Shown piece by piece: positions 22,827 to 31,112 of a DNA stretch of 32,977 bases; position 1 is the first letter of the stretch; every line of letters starts with the position of its first letter. Both the position numbers and the translations under genes were made by a program. The notes below the pieces were generated by a model that saw nothing but the letters and a program-made list of their open reading frames with translations, did no database searches and had not been told where the DNA came from. The stretch covers positions 1 through 32,977 of the forward strand of contig CALDRG010000040.1 of the NCBI GenBank assembly GCA_937911265.1, read 5' to 3'. The DNA is from Thalassarchaeum sp002495735 (lineage in GTDB: Archaea; Thermoplasmatota; Poseidoniia; Poseidoniales; Thalassarchaeaceae).

Positions 22827-24224
22827 TCAGTAGTGGTCCAATGGGGACTTCATCAATTCTCGCATGAGCACTGTAGCATAGGTTCCCGGCGGCAATTCAA
22901 ACCTCATCCTGAGGCTGGCGCCATCGGGGTGCCACAGGTCTGTCTCGCCCGGACCCCTCTCCCACTTCTCCGAAGCCGAGGAGTCTGAGAGTTCGGGAGC
23001 CTCCTCAACCGAGAACGAGCGGAAGGGTACTGCAAGCGGCCTGCGTGTCCCCGAGGAAGTCAGGCGGGGAATTCTCGAAACGTTCCAATCCGCATCCGCC
23101 AAACCGGTGTCCTCAAGCGCTTGATGCTCGATCTCTCCGGACTGGCCCTGTGCGAAGGTCGCACTCCCTCCAGGCAGCGGACCGGTCACCGCCAGTCTGC
23201 CCAGTCTGCAGTTACGTCGGCACCTCTCAAGATTGGACTCGCTGACTAAGGCCATCTTGGAAACGTCAATTCGGCCGTTTGACTGCATCGGGGCAACCAA
23301 GTCACCCAACTCAGGATCTACGAGTGAGAGTCCCGATACCAGACGCCCGGCTAGTGTGTGATTGAAGGTAAGCGACTGTAGCGAATGTATGGTCAGAAGC
23401 TGTAAGGAGTGAGGTAGGCTCTTGTAAGCGCCGAGCCAGTTCTCAGGGTCTTTCATCAACCTCTCGAGTATGCCTCTCTCGTAGCCCAAGTGACGGGGTA
23501 TAACCTCCAAGCAGTTCTGGGGGTCCCCGGTCTCGCGCCACATGGTCCTGAAAGCTGCCACATCTTCGGTCGCGTTGTGCCCTGCCATCCCTAGATACAA
23601 GTCGCAAGCCCTCTTGTAGTCGTCCTCGATTACCGCCCTCCCCACTTCTGGAGTGACTGGCCTAGTAGCGCCGAATCTCTGCGGGCCAATCCAATTAGGG
23701 AACGCGTCGGTCCCCATCCTCTCGGACATACTCGACTGCATCACTCTGACTCTCCTCATAGCCTCCTTGCCATCAATCGGACTACCGTCCGAATTGCAGC
23801 ATCCTCGGACGGTGATGGTGAATCTGTTTCCGTCGTGGTCGCTCATTCCTATCTTCTGGTGAGTCCTGCCGAGAATCTCGATTGCCGAGTCAGCAATACT
23901 AACCTGTTCCACTTTGGACTGAGGGGAGTCGATGACTAGGATTTGTGTCGTCACGGCTCGCTTGTCCTTCATTCCAGAGGAGAATACCCTCTTCCGACTG
24001 ATTCTACAAGCCTTAGCCAGACGGTTGAGGTATCGGTTGGTCTCCCAGTTGTTCAGAGTAACTCGCACGACCGTAAACCTGCCCTTAGGATCGAGCGCTG
24101 GGATCTGAGAGATCTCTTCGACCCTGAAATCCTCCACTCTAACCTTCAGTAAGCCGCCAGTCCCCTCTCCTTCCGCGGACCAGCCTGTCAGTCCCAGACG
24201 CTCCTCCACAGAGTCGACGGTCAA
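22827..24224 (-). CDS. truD: tRNA pseudouridine synthase D
   Basis: 465 aa. It isomerises a tRNA uridine to pseudouridine (U13 in characterised homologues). The catalytic motif is SSGMKDKRAVTTQ with Asp87. Other landmarks are the N-terminal KVRVEDFRVEEI, NWIGPQRFGATRPVT, and the C-terminal LPPGTYATVLMRELMKS. The start is taken as TTG at 24224, which has GGTGAGG just upstream. A GTG five codons later is the alternative. It follows rpoL by 13 bp, so the two probably form an operon. Confidence 0.92.
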   Translation of the reverse strand: MTVDSVEERLGLTGWSAEGEGTGGLLKVRVEDFRVEEISQIPALDPKGRFTVVRVTLNNWETNRYLNRLAKACRISRKRVFSSGMKDKRAVTTQILVIDSPQSKVEQVSIADSAIEILGRTHQKIGMSDHDGNRFTITVRGCCNSDGSPIDGKEAMRRVRVMQSSMSERMGTDAFPNWIGPQRFGATRPVTPEVGRAVIEDDYKRACDLYLGMAGHNATEDVAAFRTMWRETGDPQNCLEVIPRHLGYERGILERLMKDPENWLGAYKSLPHSLQLLTIHSLQSLTFNHTLAGRLVSGLSLVDPELGDLVAPMQSNGRIDVSKMALVSESNLERCRRNCRLGRLAVTGPLPGGSATFAQGQSGEIEHQALEDTGLADADWNVSRIPRLTSSGTRRPLAVPFRSFSVEEAPELSDSSASEKWERGPGETDLWHPDGASLRMRFELPPGTYATVLMRELMKSPLDHY

Positions 24225-24237
24225 ATCCTCACCGCCT

Positions 24238-24495
24238 TCACAGCTTGAGCTTAGAGAGATCCTTCGAGATACCGGAGCAGAGGCTCTTGAATACCTTCTC
24301 AGCGCTCTTGCCCTTGACAGTCCTTAGATACAGTTCTGGTTCATCGAGATCGGGGTGGTTCTGGAAGTAGTTCGCGTACTCGACGTCCTTGCTGCTGTTG
24401 AGTCTGGAGCGGAACAACTGCAGGGTCGTGTGACTTTCTCCTACCATTCGCAGTCGTAGTTCGCGACCTTCATTCAGTAGTACCTTGATTGGCAT
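24238..24495 (-). CDS. rpoL: DNA-directed RNA polymerase subunit L (Rpb11-like)
   Basis: 85 aa. A small assembly subunit that dimerises with subunit D. Diagnostic are GESHTTLQLFRSRL, where relatives have GEDHTLxNLLRxxL, then DVEYANYFQNHPDLDEPELYLRT, and a C-terminal amphipathic helix (SAEKVFKSLCSGISKDL). It is first gene of an rpoL-truD pair and divergent from the second MMPL exporter. Confidence 0.88.
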   Translation of the reverse strand: MPIKVLLNEGRELRLRMVGESHTTLQLFRSRLNSSKDVEYANYFQNHPDLDEPELYLRTVKGKSAEKVFKSLCSGISKDLSKLKL

Positions 24496-24543
24496 GACAG
24501 CCGCCCGACCGGCCCTTCCCTTTTGAGGGCTTTCATACTCAGG

Positions 24544-24563
24544 TTGGACCCCCTAGGGTCCAA
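24544..24563. promoter_or_regulatory. Inverted repeat TTGGACCC-CCTA-GGGTCCAA in divergent promoter region
   Basis: Perfect 8-bp arms flank a 4-nt centre. The site contains CCCTAGGG (24551-24558). It lies 49 nt upstream of the rpoL ATG and 10 nt upstream of the TATA-like box for the exporter, so it could serve either promoter. It belongs to the set of three CCCTAGGG sites. Confidence 0.5.
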
Positions 24564-24572
24564 GCAGAGCCT

Positions 24573-24583
24573 AAGTTATACAT
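24573..24583 (+). promoter_or_regulatory. TATA-like box for the second MMPL exporter
   Basis: AAGTTATACAT is centred about 26 nt before the ATG at 24604. This would put the transcription start at or next to the start codon, giving a leaderless mRNA. Confidence 0.42.
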
Positions 24584-24603
24584 GGGGTAGTTTTGGCCGC
24601 AGC

Positions 24604-27201
24604 ATGGCGAATGGAGACTCGGTCTCAAAGCCTCTGGTAAGGGCATTTGAGAAATCTGCTCTTCCAATAGTGGTGGTGAGTGTCCTTTTCACAGCTGCAA
24701 TGGCTCAGGTCCTTCTGGAGTTCCCCGGTTTCACCACAGACATAGCCTCATTCGCTCCCGAAACTGAGTCAGATGCCGCTGAAGACAGGATTGACGAGGT
24801 CATGCAGGCCTCTCCTCATCTAATATACATCAACGTCGAGCCTTATGGCCAAACGGCTGACGGAACCAACTCGTGCGAGAACTCGCCCTGCAACGTCCTC
24901 GAGATATCTGCACTACAGCAGCTATCGGACGACCTAGATAGGATTGAGAGTTTCTCACATGCCAATAAAGGATTCATCATAGCCCACATGAATGCCGCTG
25001 GAATGCTTGAGAGCGCCCTTGAGGAAAGGGATGAGCAAGGCCGCAGCCTCAGCGACTTCACCGATTGGGAGGATCTGCTCGGTGCGGTGAGTGAGGGCGA
25101 TAGATGCTCTGATGCGATAGGGAACGAACAGGCCATCGCCTCGGCTTCTTTCGCAGCATCGGCAATGCTCCACGAAGATCTGGACTACGCACCAGTCTGC
25201 GAATGGCTTGACAGCGGTGAGGGAGATCCCACGCCTTCTGCCTCGAGCACCATGTGGGTGATTGAGATTAGCGGAGATATTAGCGATGACGAGAGGCGAG
25301 AGAAGACATCCGCGATCAGGACCATGTTGACAGCAAAACACCCTCTGGGGGAGAGTTCATCACTTGCCTACGGAGTCATCTCTGACGATTTGATTAGTCA
25401 TGATATTAACCAGTCGACAATGGACAATCTAGTCTGGCTTCTTCTAATCGCTGTGATGGTGGTGGCGGCCCTTCTGGCTATAGCCTTCCGCTCCTTTATG
25501 ATGGTGGCAGCGCCCCTTCTCGGACTGTCTGCCGCTTTGGTCTGGACCTACGGCATTGTGACTCTGCTGGGAATGCGGATGTCAGTTCTCGAGGTTGCGG
25601 TTGCTCCGGTCGTGCTAGGATTGGGCATCGATTACTCAATCCATTTGCAACGAGGCTACGAATTCGCCAAGAATCGCCCCATTAGCGCGGCTAGGGCCTG
25701 GGTCGAGTCGTTCTCCGTGCTGCGGCTCGCCCTATCTTTGGCAGTGGTGACCACTGTATTCGCCTTCCTCGCCAACATGTCATCCGAACTTCCTCCCCTC
25801 AGGACCTTTGGATTCACCCTAGCCCTCGGAGTGATTTCGGCCTTCGTGGCCAGCACCATCACTGTAGGAGCGGTGCACGTTGTTGTCGAAAATAGCGCGG
25901 GGGAGATACATCATAGAGGCCTCCGAATGGACAGGATAGCGGACCTAGCGACCCGATTCCAGAGGAGGAACACCGCGAGAGTTCTGCTGATAGTGGCGAT
26001 GATAACCATGGGCTCTGTCATCGTGGCAATAAGGGAACTTGACACCAGTTTCGAACTGACTGACTTCCTTTCCGAGGAGGGGATGGAAGTCATGGAAGTG
26101 AGAAACGACATCTACGACTCTTACGATGCTGCGGCTTGGAAGTCGGTGATCATACTTGTTGAGCCAGAATTTCAAGAAGGCGCCCTGACAGGAGAGAGGG
26201 ACCTGATGAAGGGACTGGGATTCTTTGATGGTAGAATCTCCGGACTTCCAGAAGTTGTCAACCCGACCAATACTGGGACCCAGCGTCCATCCTATGATGG
26301 ACTCTATCCCATTCTGAGGGATGCCATCGAGAACGACCCGGGGTTGGGCGAGTCTTTCCATCTGGGCATCTTCGAGAGTCAACTGGGCGTCGCAGACGGA
26401 TTCGAGGAAGGGGATCTGACTGCTGCCGTGACTTCTCTACTGAGCAATGACTCGGTGGGCGATGTCCTGAGGGGGCACACTTGGGCTGAGAGGACTGCGA
26501 TGCACGTAGCTCTGACAGAGGATGGAGAGTCGATCAGATTCCTCAAGATGCGGGTTGACGTGTTGGTCAGGACCAGTGAGGAGGCTCAGGAAGTGGCAGA
26601 GGTCTTCGCGAAACAGGCCCAATTGCTGGAGGATGATGGGTTAGTCGGTGGTGAGGTCTACATCACAGGAGATGTCGTAGTCCTCAACAACGTGCTCTCA
26701 GGTCTGGTGCTTTCACAAGTTGAAACGACGGTCATAAGTCTGTTCGTTTCGATGCTGGTGCTGATTCTGCTAACTAGGAGGCTAGGTCAGTCACTAGTCG
26801 TGATTCTGCCTGTCGGCCTCGCCGGGGCTTGGGTTGTCGGTGCGATGGCGATGATCGGAATCAACTGGAACGTCCTGACAATCATGATCACCGCCCTGAC
26901 CATCGGACTCGGTATCGACTACTCGATTCACGTCTGGAGGAGGATAGAGGCGAACAGGAACTCGGGTATGGGGACGTGGGAGGCGATGCGGGACATGTAC
27001 TCGACAACGGGGACTGCTCTCCTGCTCTCCGCTGGAACCACAATCTGTGGTTTCATGGTACTGCTGCTGTCGCCCATCCCAGTCATCCAGGACTTCGGCA
27101 TAGTGAGTTCGATATCTGTGCTGTTCTCGTTAGTGATGGCGCTGCTTGTCCTACCTGGCCTGCTTGCCGCTGAGTTCCGTACCTCTAGCGACTACGCCTG
27201 A
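24604..27201 (+). CDS. MMPL/RND-superfamily exporter (small form)
   Basis: 865 aa from ATG 24604 (MANGDSVSKPLVRAFEKSA). A longer TTG start would run through the promoter region. It has two repeated halves. TM1 (about 19-37) is followed by a large outer loop to about 270 and a helix bundle (about 275-440). A second entry helix near 457-477 (VLLIVAMITMGSVIVAI) is followed by a loop and a final bundle (about 699-860). The intramembrane acids are Asp343 (VLGLGIDYSIHLQRGYEF) and Asp772 (TIGLGIDYSIHVWRRIE), with near-identical sequence in both halves. It resembles the HAE3-type archaeal exporters. The substrate is unknown. It is a diverged homologue, not a copy, of the 1034-aa exporter at 15460-18564. 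Its stop touches the stop of the convergent gene at 27202. Confidence 0.9.
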   Translation: MANGDSVSKPLVRAFEKSALPIVVVSVLFTAAMAQVLLEFPGFTTDIASFAPETESDAAEDRIDEVMQASPHLIYINVEPYGQTADGTNSCENSPCNVLEISALQQLSDDLDRIESFSHANKGFIIAHMNAAGMLESALEERDEQGRSLSDFTDWEDLLGAVSEGDRCSDAIGNEQAIASASFAASAMLHEDLDYAPVCEWLDSGEGDPTPSASSTMWVIEISGDISDDERREKTSAIRTMLTAKHPLGESSSLAYGVISDDLISHDINQSTMDNLVWLLLIAVMVVAALLAIAFRSFMMVAAPLLGLSAALVWTYGIVTLLGMRMSVLEVAVAPVVLGLGIDYSIHLQRGYEFAKNRPISAARAWVESFSVLRLALSLAVVTTVFAFLANMSSELPPLRTFGFTLALGVISAFVASTITVGAVHVVVENSAGEIHHRGLRMDRIADLATRFQRRNTARVLLIVAMITMGSVIVAIRELDTSFELTDFLSEEGMEVMEVRNDIYDSYDAAAWKSVIILVEPEFQEGALTGERDLMKGLGFFDGRISGLPEVVNPTNTGTQRPSYDGLYPILRDAIENDPGLGESFHLGIFESQLGVADGFEEGDLTAAVTSLLSNDSVGDVLRGHTWAERTAMHVALTEDGESIRFLKMRVDVLVRTSEEAQEVAEVFAKQAQLLEDDGLVGGEVYITGDVVVLNNVLSGLVLSQVETTVISLFVSMLVLILLTRRLGQSLVVILPVGLAGAWVVGAMAMIGINWNVLTIMITALTIGLGIDYSIHVWRRIEANRNSGMGTWEAMRDMYSTTGTALLLSAGTTICGFMVLLLSPIPVIQDFGIVSSISVLFSLVMALLVLPGLLAAEFRTSSDYA

Positions 27202-27792
27202 TTAGGCCTTGATTGCCGCGGTCACATCGTGCATGTCGAGACCTTGTTCTTTGGCCACCAGCGCCAGCGCCATCCACAGAGTAACAGGACCCAGTGCGCG
27301 ACGCTTTCTCTGAGCCCTGCGCATTACCTCCTTGTTCTCAAGGGCTGATTTGTCTGCTATCATCCCAATCAGATGTGGTATCGAGCCCTCGGCCCGATCG
27401 GGAGGTAGGGCACTAGGAGTCGGGTCAGAGACCTTTGGCATAGGCTTAGACTCAGCCACGGCCTTCGCCAGCTCTGGGACGGAAGCGGGCTGAGTCAGTG
27501 GCGCCTGCTGGAACTGAGGAAGTTCCAGTAACCTACGAGAAGTCGGGCGCCAGCCCAGTGGAGGCCGCGAGAGCTCGAGGCCGGGAGAGGGGGATAGTTT
27601 GGATTCTGATTCGGTCAGCCATCCTCTCTCGGTCAAGGCCGCCACTATCTCATCTGCTTCCTCAGGAGTGAACCACTGCAATTCTAGAGACCAGATACGC
27701 GACAGTTCTTCACTGGTCGTCGTGCCTCCTGACAACCCCTCTAGACTGATGTGCAGCAAGTGGCAGACATCCTGCTGATGACCCATCTCCAT
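27202..27792 (-). CDS. DUF2240-like archaeal protein
   Basis: 196 aa. The N-terminal 65 residues (TTTSEELSRIWSLELQWFTPEEADEIVAALTERGWL) match the pattern I know for DUF2240, a small helical domain of unknown function in euryarchaea. A Pro-rich linker (about 70-135) follows. The C-terminus is basic and helical (NKEVMRRAQRKRRALGPVTL, then WMALALVAKEQGLDMHDV). The basic helix suggests nucleic-acid or ribosome contact, but no function is established. The ATG at 27792 is used; the next Met, two codons later (27786), is equally possible. Confidence 0.7.
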   Translation of the reverse strand: MEMGHQQDVCHLLHISLEGLSGGTTTSEELSRIWSLELQWFTPEEADEIVAALTERGWLTESESKLSPSPGLELSRPPLGWRPTSRRLLELPQFQQAPLTQPASVPELAKAVAESKPMPKVSDPTPSALPPDRAEGSIPHLIGMIADKSALENKEVMRRAQRKRRALGPVTLWMALALVAKEQGLDMHDVTAAIKA

Positions 27793-27906
27793 GCCCTCTC
27801 CGGAGACTCATCAGGAGGAGGGAGACGCTTGATACTTACCTCTCTAGGGGCGAACAGGAAAACAGTCAATTCAAGTGAGGTGGCGGTATGCGCGGGCCGA
27901 AGCAGT

Positions 27907-29118
27907 ATGGCGGATGATTACATTGCACGGAACCCGCGGACTGGGAAAGCGATTCGTCGTCGGGGTCCTGTTGCAGATATAAACGTCCGAGGGATGCTGC
28001 CTCTGGAGGGCATGTGGCTGAGGATTCCTGTGCATGAGATACTACCCCTGGCGCGTGGTGACTCGGATGGATTGGAGATTTCTCGCAGCAACGGAGGAGG
28101 TTTCGCCAAGAGGTTTGATGCTCTTCAGGCCCTGCATCGTGTGATGGAGAGTCAAATCAATAGTGCACACGAGGTTCTACTTGATGCGCTGGACGATGAT
28201 GAGAGCAATAACAGAATAGCCGCACTTAGTGCCCTCCCATCCTTCGCTCTGAAGAGGCATGATGGTCTGCTGCAGTGCCTGTCTGACAGATTGTTAGACG
28301 AAGACCCACGAGTGGAAGAAGCAGCACGCGACTGCCTGCTGAAGGTCTCACCGGTATTCCCCTCGGGTTGCGAGGAGATATTGAGGCGAGAGTTGCGCAA
28401 TCAAAGGAAGGATTGTAGGACCAACGCCTTCGAAGCGCTGCGCCTGACAGCAGAGAATTGGCCGGAGGCAGGCTGCCTGCACCTCGATGAACTGATTCGC
28501 GAGGAGGACAAGGACCTACGTAGACGCGGCTCAAAGATTCTACGTACCATCGCTTCCAAGGCAGGAGCCACCGGATGGGATTTGATAGGTTGGTCACTGG
28601 AAGACGAGGATGCTCTAGTAAGGAGATATGCTTCTAACACGCTCATAACCCTAGCCAACAAAGAGCCAGCGATAGCTACTATTTTCATCGAATCAGCGAT
28701 GCTCGATGAGGACGATGGAGTCAGGAAGTCGGTCATCAAGGCGCTCAAGAAGCTGGATATGCAGAACCCGCGTGTCAACAAAATGGTGATCGATGGCGCC
28801 AGAAGTAGGGACTACAAACTGCGCAAGGCCTGCATTGAGCACCTCCCGATAATCATGAGCGGTGGAGCGTTGAGGGACGCGGCTACCGAATTGCTCAAAC
28901 AAGAAACTCGCCCGGATCTGCGGAAGAAACTAACTGGTTTTTCCAGAGACTTGGAGATTGAGGGGACTGAGGAAGAGAAGAATCGTTTCCTAGCTCCACT
29001 AGAGAGGGTAGAACCCCTCTATGAGGAAATAGACACACCGCGTAGCGGTGATTCACACCCCGAGGGTGAATATGATAAACAGAAGTCAGGTCGGCCGGAC
29101 AGCGAGGGCCAAGCATGA
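27907..29118 (+). CDS. HEAT-repeat protein
   Basis: 403 aa from ATG 27907 (MADDYIARNPRTGKAIRRRG). A basic N-terminus precedes an alpha-solenoid of HEAT-like repeats at about residues 75-340. Visible helical pairs include SNNRIAALSALPSFAL, RVEEAARDCLLKVSP, RTNAFEALRLTAENW, LRRRGSKILRTIASKAG, LVRRYASNTLITLAN, GVRKSVIKALKKLD and KLRKACIEHLPIIMSGG. The last 60 residues are acidic and low in complexity. There is no catalytic motif, so a protein- or RNA-binding scaffold is likely. Its stop overlaps the next start (ATGA), and a helicase follows, hinting at an RNA-related job. It is divergent from the DUF2240-like gene across 114 bp. Confidence 0.8.
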   Translation: MADDYIARNPRTGKAIRRRGPVADINVRGMLPLEGMWLRIPVHEILPLARGDSDGLEISRSNGGGFAKRFDALQALHRVMESQINSAHEVLLDALDDDESNNRIAALSALPSFALKRHDGLLQCLSDRLLDEDPRVEEAARDCLLKVSPVFPSGCEEILRRELRNQRKDCRTNAFEALRLTAENWPEAGCLHLDELIREEDKDLRRRGSKILRTIASKAGATGWDLIGWSLEDEDALVRRYASNTLITLANKEPAIATIFIESAMLDEDDGVRKSVIKALKKLDMQNPRVNKMVIDGARSRDYKLRKACIEHLPIIMSGGALRDAATELLKQETRPDLRKKLTGFSRDLEIEGTEEEKNRFLAPLERVEPLYEEIDTPRSGDSHPEGEYDKQKSGRPDSEGQA

Positions 29119-29399
29119 GCGAGGAGTTCGATGACAAGCTTGAGAGATTCGAGCGCCTTTGGGACGGTGTGACGCCCAAAGGCATTAACCGAAGCAAGTC
29201 GATAAAGTTCAGACAGTACATGCGACAGCACGTCATGCTGAAGTTCCACAAGAAGGACAAGAGCCAGTGGGCGTCTGCCGACAAGGGGCATTTCAACCAC
29301 AGTTTCTCAAGTAAGGATCAGTTTCTCACGAAGAATAATTGCCGCAAGTACTGGATGGGCGAACTACAGAAGGAAATCCGCGATTCGGAAACCTTCTGA
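29115..29399 (+). CDS. Conserved-looking 94-aa protein of unknown function
   Basis: 94 aa, starting at the ATGA overlap with the HEAT-repeat gene and ending 9 bp before the helicase ATG. The sequence is basic and aromatic: KGINRSKSIKFRQYMRQHVM, HKKDKSQW, HFNHSFSSKDQFLTKNNCRK and YWMGELQKEI. I see no signal peptide, membrane helix or known motif. Lys/Arg together with His and Trp suggests nucleic-acid contact. Position between a scaffold and a DEAD-box helicase suggests RNA metabolism. Both are inferences. Confidence 0.7.
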   Translation: MSEEFDDKLERFERLWDGVTPKGINRSKSIKFRQYMRQHVMLKFHKKDKSQWASADKGHFNHSFSSKDQFLTKNNCRKYWMGELQKEIRDSETF

Positions 29400-29408
29400 G
29401 GCGATACC

Positions 29409-30833
29409 ATGAATTCAGCGATAGTCGACTTCTCGTCTTGGGACCTACAGGCCCCGATTGCGAAAGCCATCGAGGCTAACGGTTGGACAGAGCCAACCGA
29501 AATTCAGCGCGAGGCTATTCCTCTAGCTAGACAGGGCTTGAATGTAGTTGGCCAGGCCCGTACCGGTTCGGGCAAAACCGGAGCTTTCGGTATACCAATC
29601 CTAGAGAAGTGTACACCTCGGGGCGAACCACAGGCAATCGTGCTCTGTCCGACTAGGGAGCTGGCTGTGCAGGTAGCAGAGGAGATGGATTTGCTACAGG
29701 GAGACAAGGGGCTGTCGATACAGACTGTCTATGGAGGCACCGATCTTGAGAAGCAGGCAAAGAGGCTCAAACAGGGCGCTGATATAGTGGTCGGAACCCC
29801 CGGTCGTGTCATCGACATGACCAAGCGGGGGCACCTCAATCTTGACGGAATAAGTTTGTTCTGCCTCGATGAAGCCGATCGAATGCTGGACATGGGATTC
29901 TTCCCTGACGTCCTCTGGATATTCGAGCAGACTACTAACAGAGAGCAGACGCTGTTGTTCAGTGCAACCTTTCCGCAGGAGGTGCTGGACGCGGCGGACG
30001 AGTTCATGTCGGACGCTATCCACGTGATGAGCGAAGACATGGAGGTCGAGATACCTGAGATCGATCAGTACGCAATCAAGATTGGCAGGGCGAACAAGCT
30101 CTGGGCGCTCGGTCGTATAATATGCCGAATGAACGAGGGCGACCAAATGCTCGTATTCGCTAATACTAAGCGAATGGTCGATATTCTCTCAGAGAGGCTT
30201 GGCAAATTCAGGATCGATGCCATCGGGCTTCACGGTGACCTCGCACAAGGCAAGAGAGAGAAGATAATCGGGTCTTTCAAGGAAGGTCGGGAGCGCATAG
30301 TCATCGCTACAGATGTAGCGGCACGCGGACTGGATGTGGATGGCATCACCCATGTCGTGAACTACGATCTCCCTGATGACACGGAGTCCTATGTGCACAG
30401 GATAGGACGTACTGGTAGGATGGGCAGGAAAGGTGAAGCCTGGAGTTTCGTAACTCGTGAGGACGAGCCTCAGATTGCAAAAATCTCTTCGACTTGGAAC
30501 ATGGCTATTCCTTTCGTCGACGCACCTCCGCTTCCAGAGGGCGTCAAAAGAGACCCCATCGGAAAGAGAGATGACTGGGACGAGGTGTCTGACATCTTTG
30601 GTATGGTGAAAATTCGGCTCTCAATAGGCAAGTCGGATTCCACTAAGCGGGCGCTAGCCGACTGGATAACCAATCAGGCACGAATTCCCGACATTGTAAT
30701 CGGAGAGATTTCCCAGAGCGACGATGAGACTGAGGTCGAGATACACGTCGAGAAGGTCGCCTACGTAATCGGCGTAATCAAGGCTAGGGAATTCAACGGC
30801 ATATCTCTGTCCCCAATCATCGTGGAAGCCTAG
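29409..30833 (+). CDS. DEAD-box ATP-dependent RNA helicase with DbpA-like C-terminal domain
   Basis: 474 aa. It unwinds or remodels RNA using ATP. The Q motif is at about 28-38 (EPTEIQREAIP), Walker A is ARTGSGKTGAF (50-60), then PTRELA (81-86), TPGRV (130-134), DEAD (154-157) and SAT (185-187). Domain 2 has VFANTKR, ATDVAARGLD (300-309) and HRIGRTGR (330-337). Residues about 399-474 (VKIRLSIGKSDSTKRALADW to the end) look like the RRM-like DbpA RNA-binding domain. This is a bacterial CsdA/DbpA-type arrangement. A GAGG lies 8 nt before the ATG. Confidence 0.93.
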   Translation: MNSAIVDFSSWDLQAPIAKAIEANGWTEPTEIQREAIPLARQGLNVVGQARTGSGKTGAFGIPILEKCTPRGEPQAIVLCPTRELAVQVAEEMDLLQGDKGLSIQTVYGGTDLEKQAKRLKQGADIVVGTPGRVIDMTKRGHLNLDGISLFCLDEADRMLDMGFFPDVLWIFEQTTNREQTLLFSATFPQEVLDAADEFMSDAIHVMSEDMEVEIPEIDQYAIKIGRANKLWALGRIICRMNEGDQMLVFANTKRMVDILSERLGKFRIDAIGLHGDLAQGKREKIIGSFKEGRERIVIATDVAARGLDVDGITHVVNYDLPDDTESYVHRIGRTGRMGRKGEAWSFVTREDEPQIAKISSTWNMAIPFVDAPPLPEGVKRDPIGKRDDWDEVSDIFGMVKIRLSIGKSDSTKRALADWITNQARIPDIVIGEISQSDDETEVEIHVEKVAYVIGVIKAREFNGISLSPIIVEA

Positions 30834-30841
30834 GTGGAATC

Positions 30842-31075
30842 ATGGTCGGCGAGGGCATAGTCGCTCTCAACCTAATCGGATTCTTCTGCCCAGTGCCCGT
30901 GTACGAGACTCGCAAGGCGATTGAGAAAGCGGCCCATGGCACACTTTTTGAGGTCCTGTGTGATGACCCTGAGACGCTTCACGACATACCTGCCCTTTGC
31001 GACCGGATGGGCCTTGCCCTACTAGGTGTGAGTGAAGATGCGGGAGAGTACGTTTTCCGTATCGAGAAGCGTTAG
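30842..31075 (+). CDS. TusA/SirA-family sulfur-carrier protein
   Basis: 77 aa. The signature CPxP is C16-P-V-P19 (LIGFFCPVPVYETRKAIEK), followed by the expected beta-alpha pattern (LFEVLCDDPETLHDIPALCDRMG). In bacteria TusA passes persulfide sulfur to tRNA thiolation or cofactor synthesis. Archaeal homologues are less well defined. It begins 8 bp after the helicase stop with AGGTGG upstream, and lies 37 bp before the ribA start, so it is probably co-transcribed with both. Confidence 0.88.
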   Translation: MVGEGIVALNLIGFFCPVPVYETRKAIEKAAHGTLFEVLCDDPETLHDIPALCDRMGLALLGVSEDAGEYVFRIEKR

Positions 31076-31112
31076 GCTGCTTGGATATTGTTCAAAGGGG
31101 ACGTTCTTCTCG

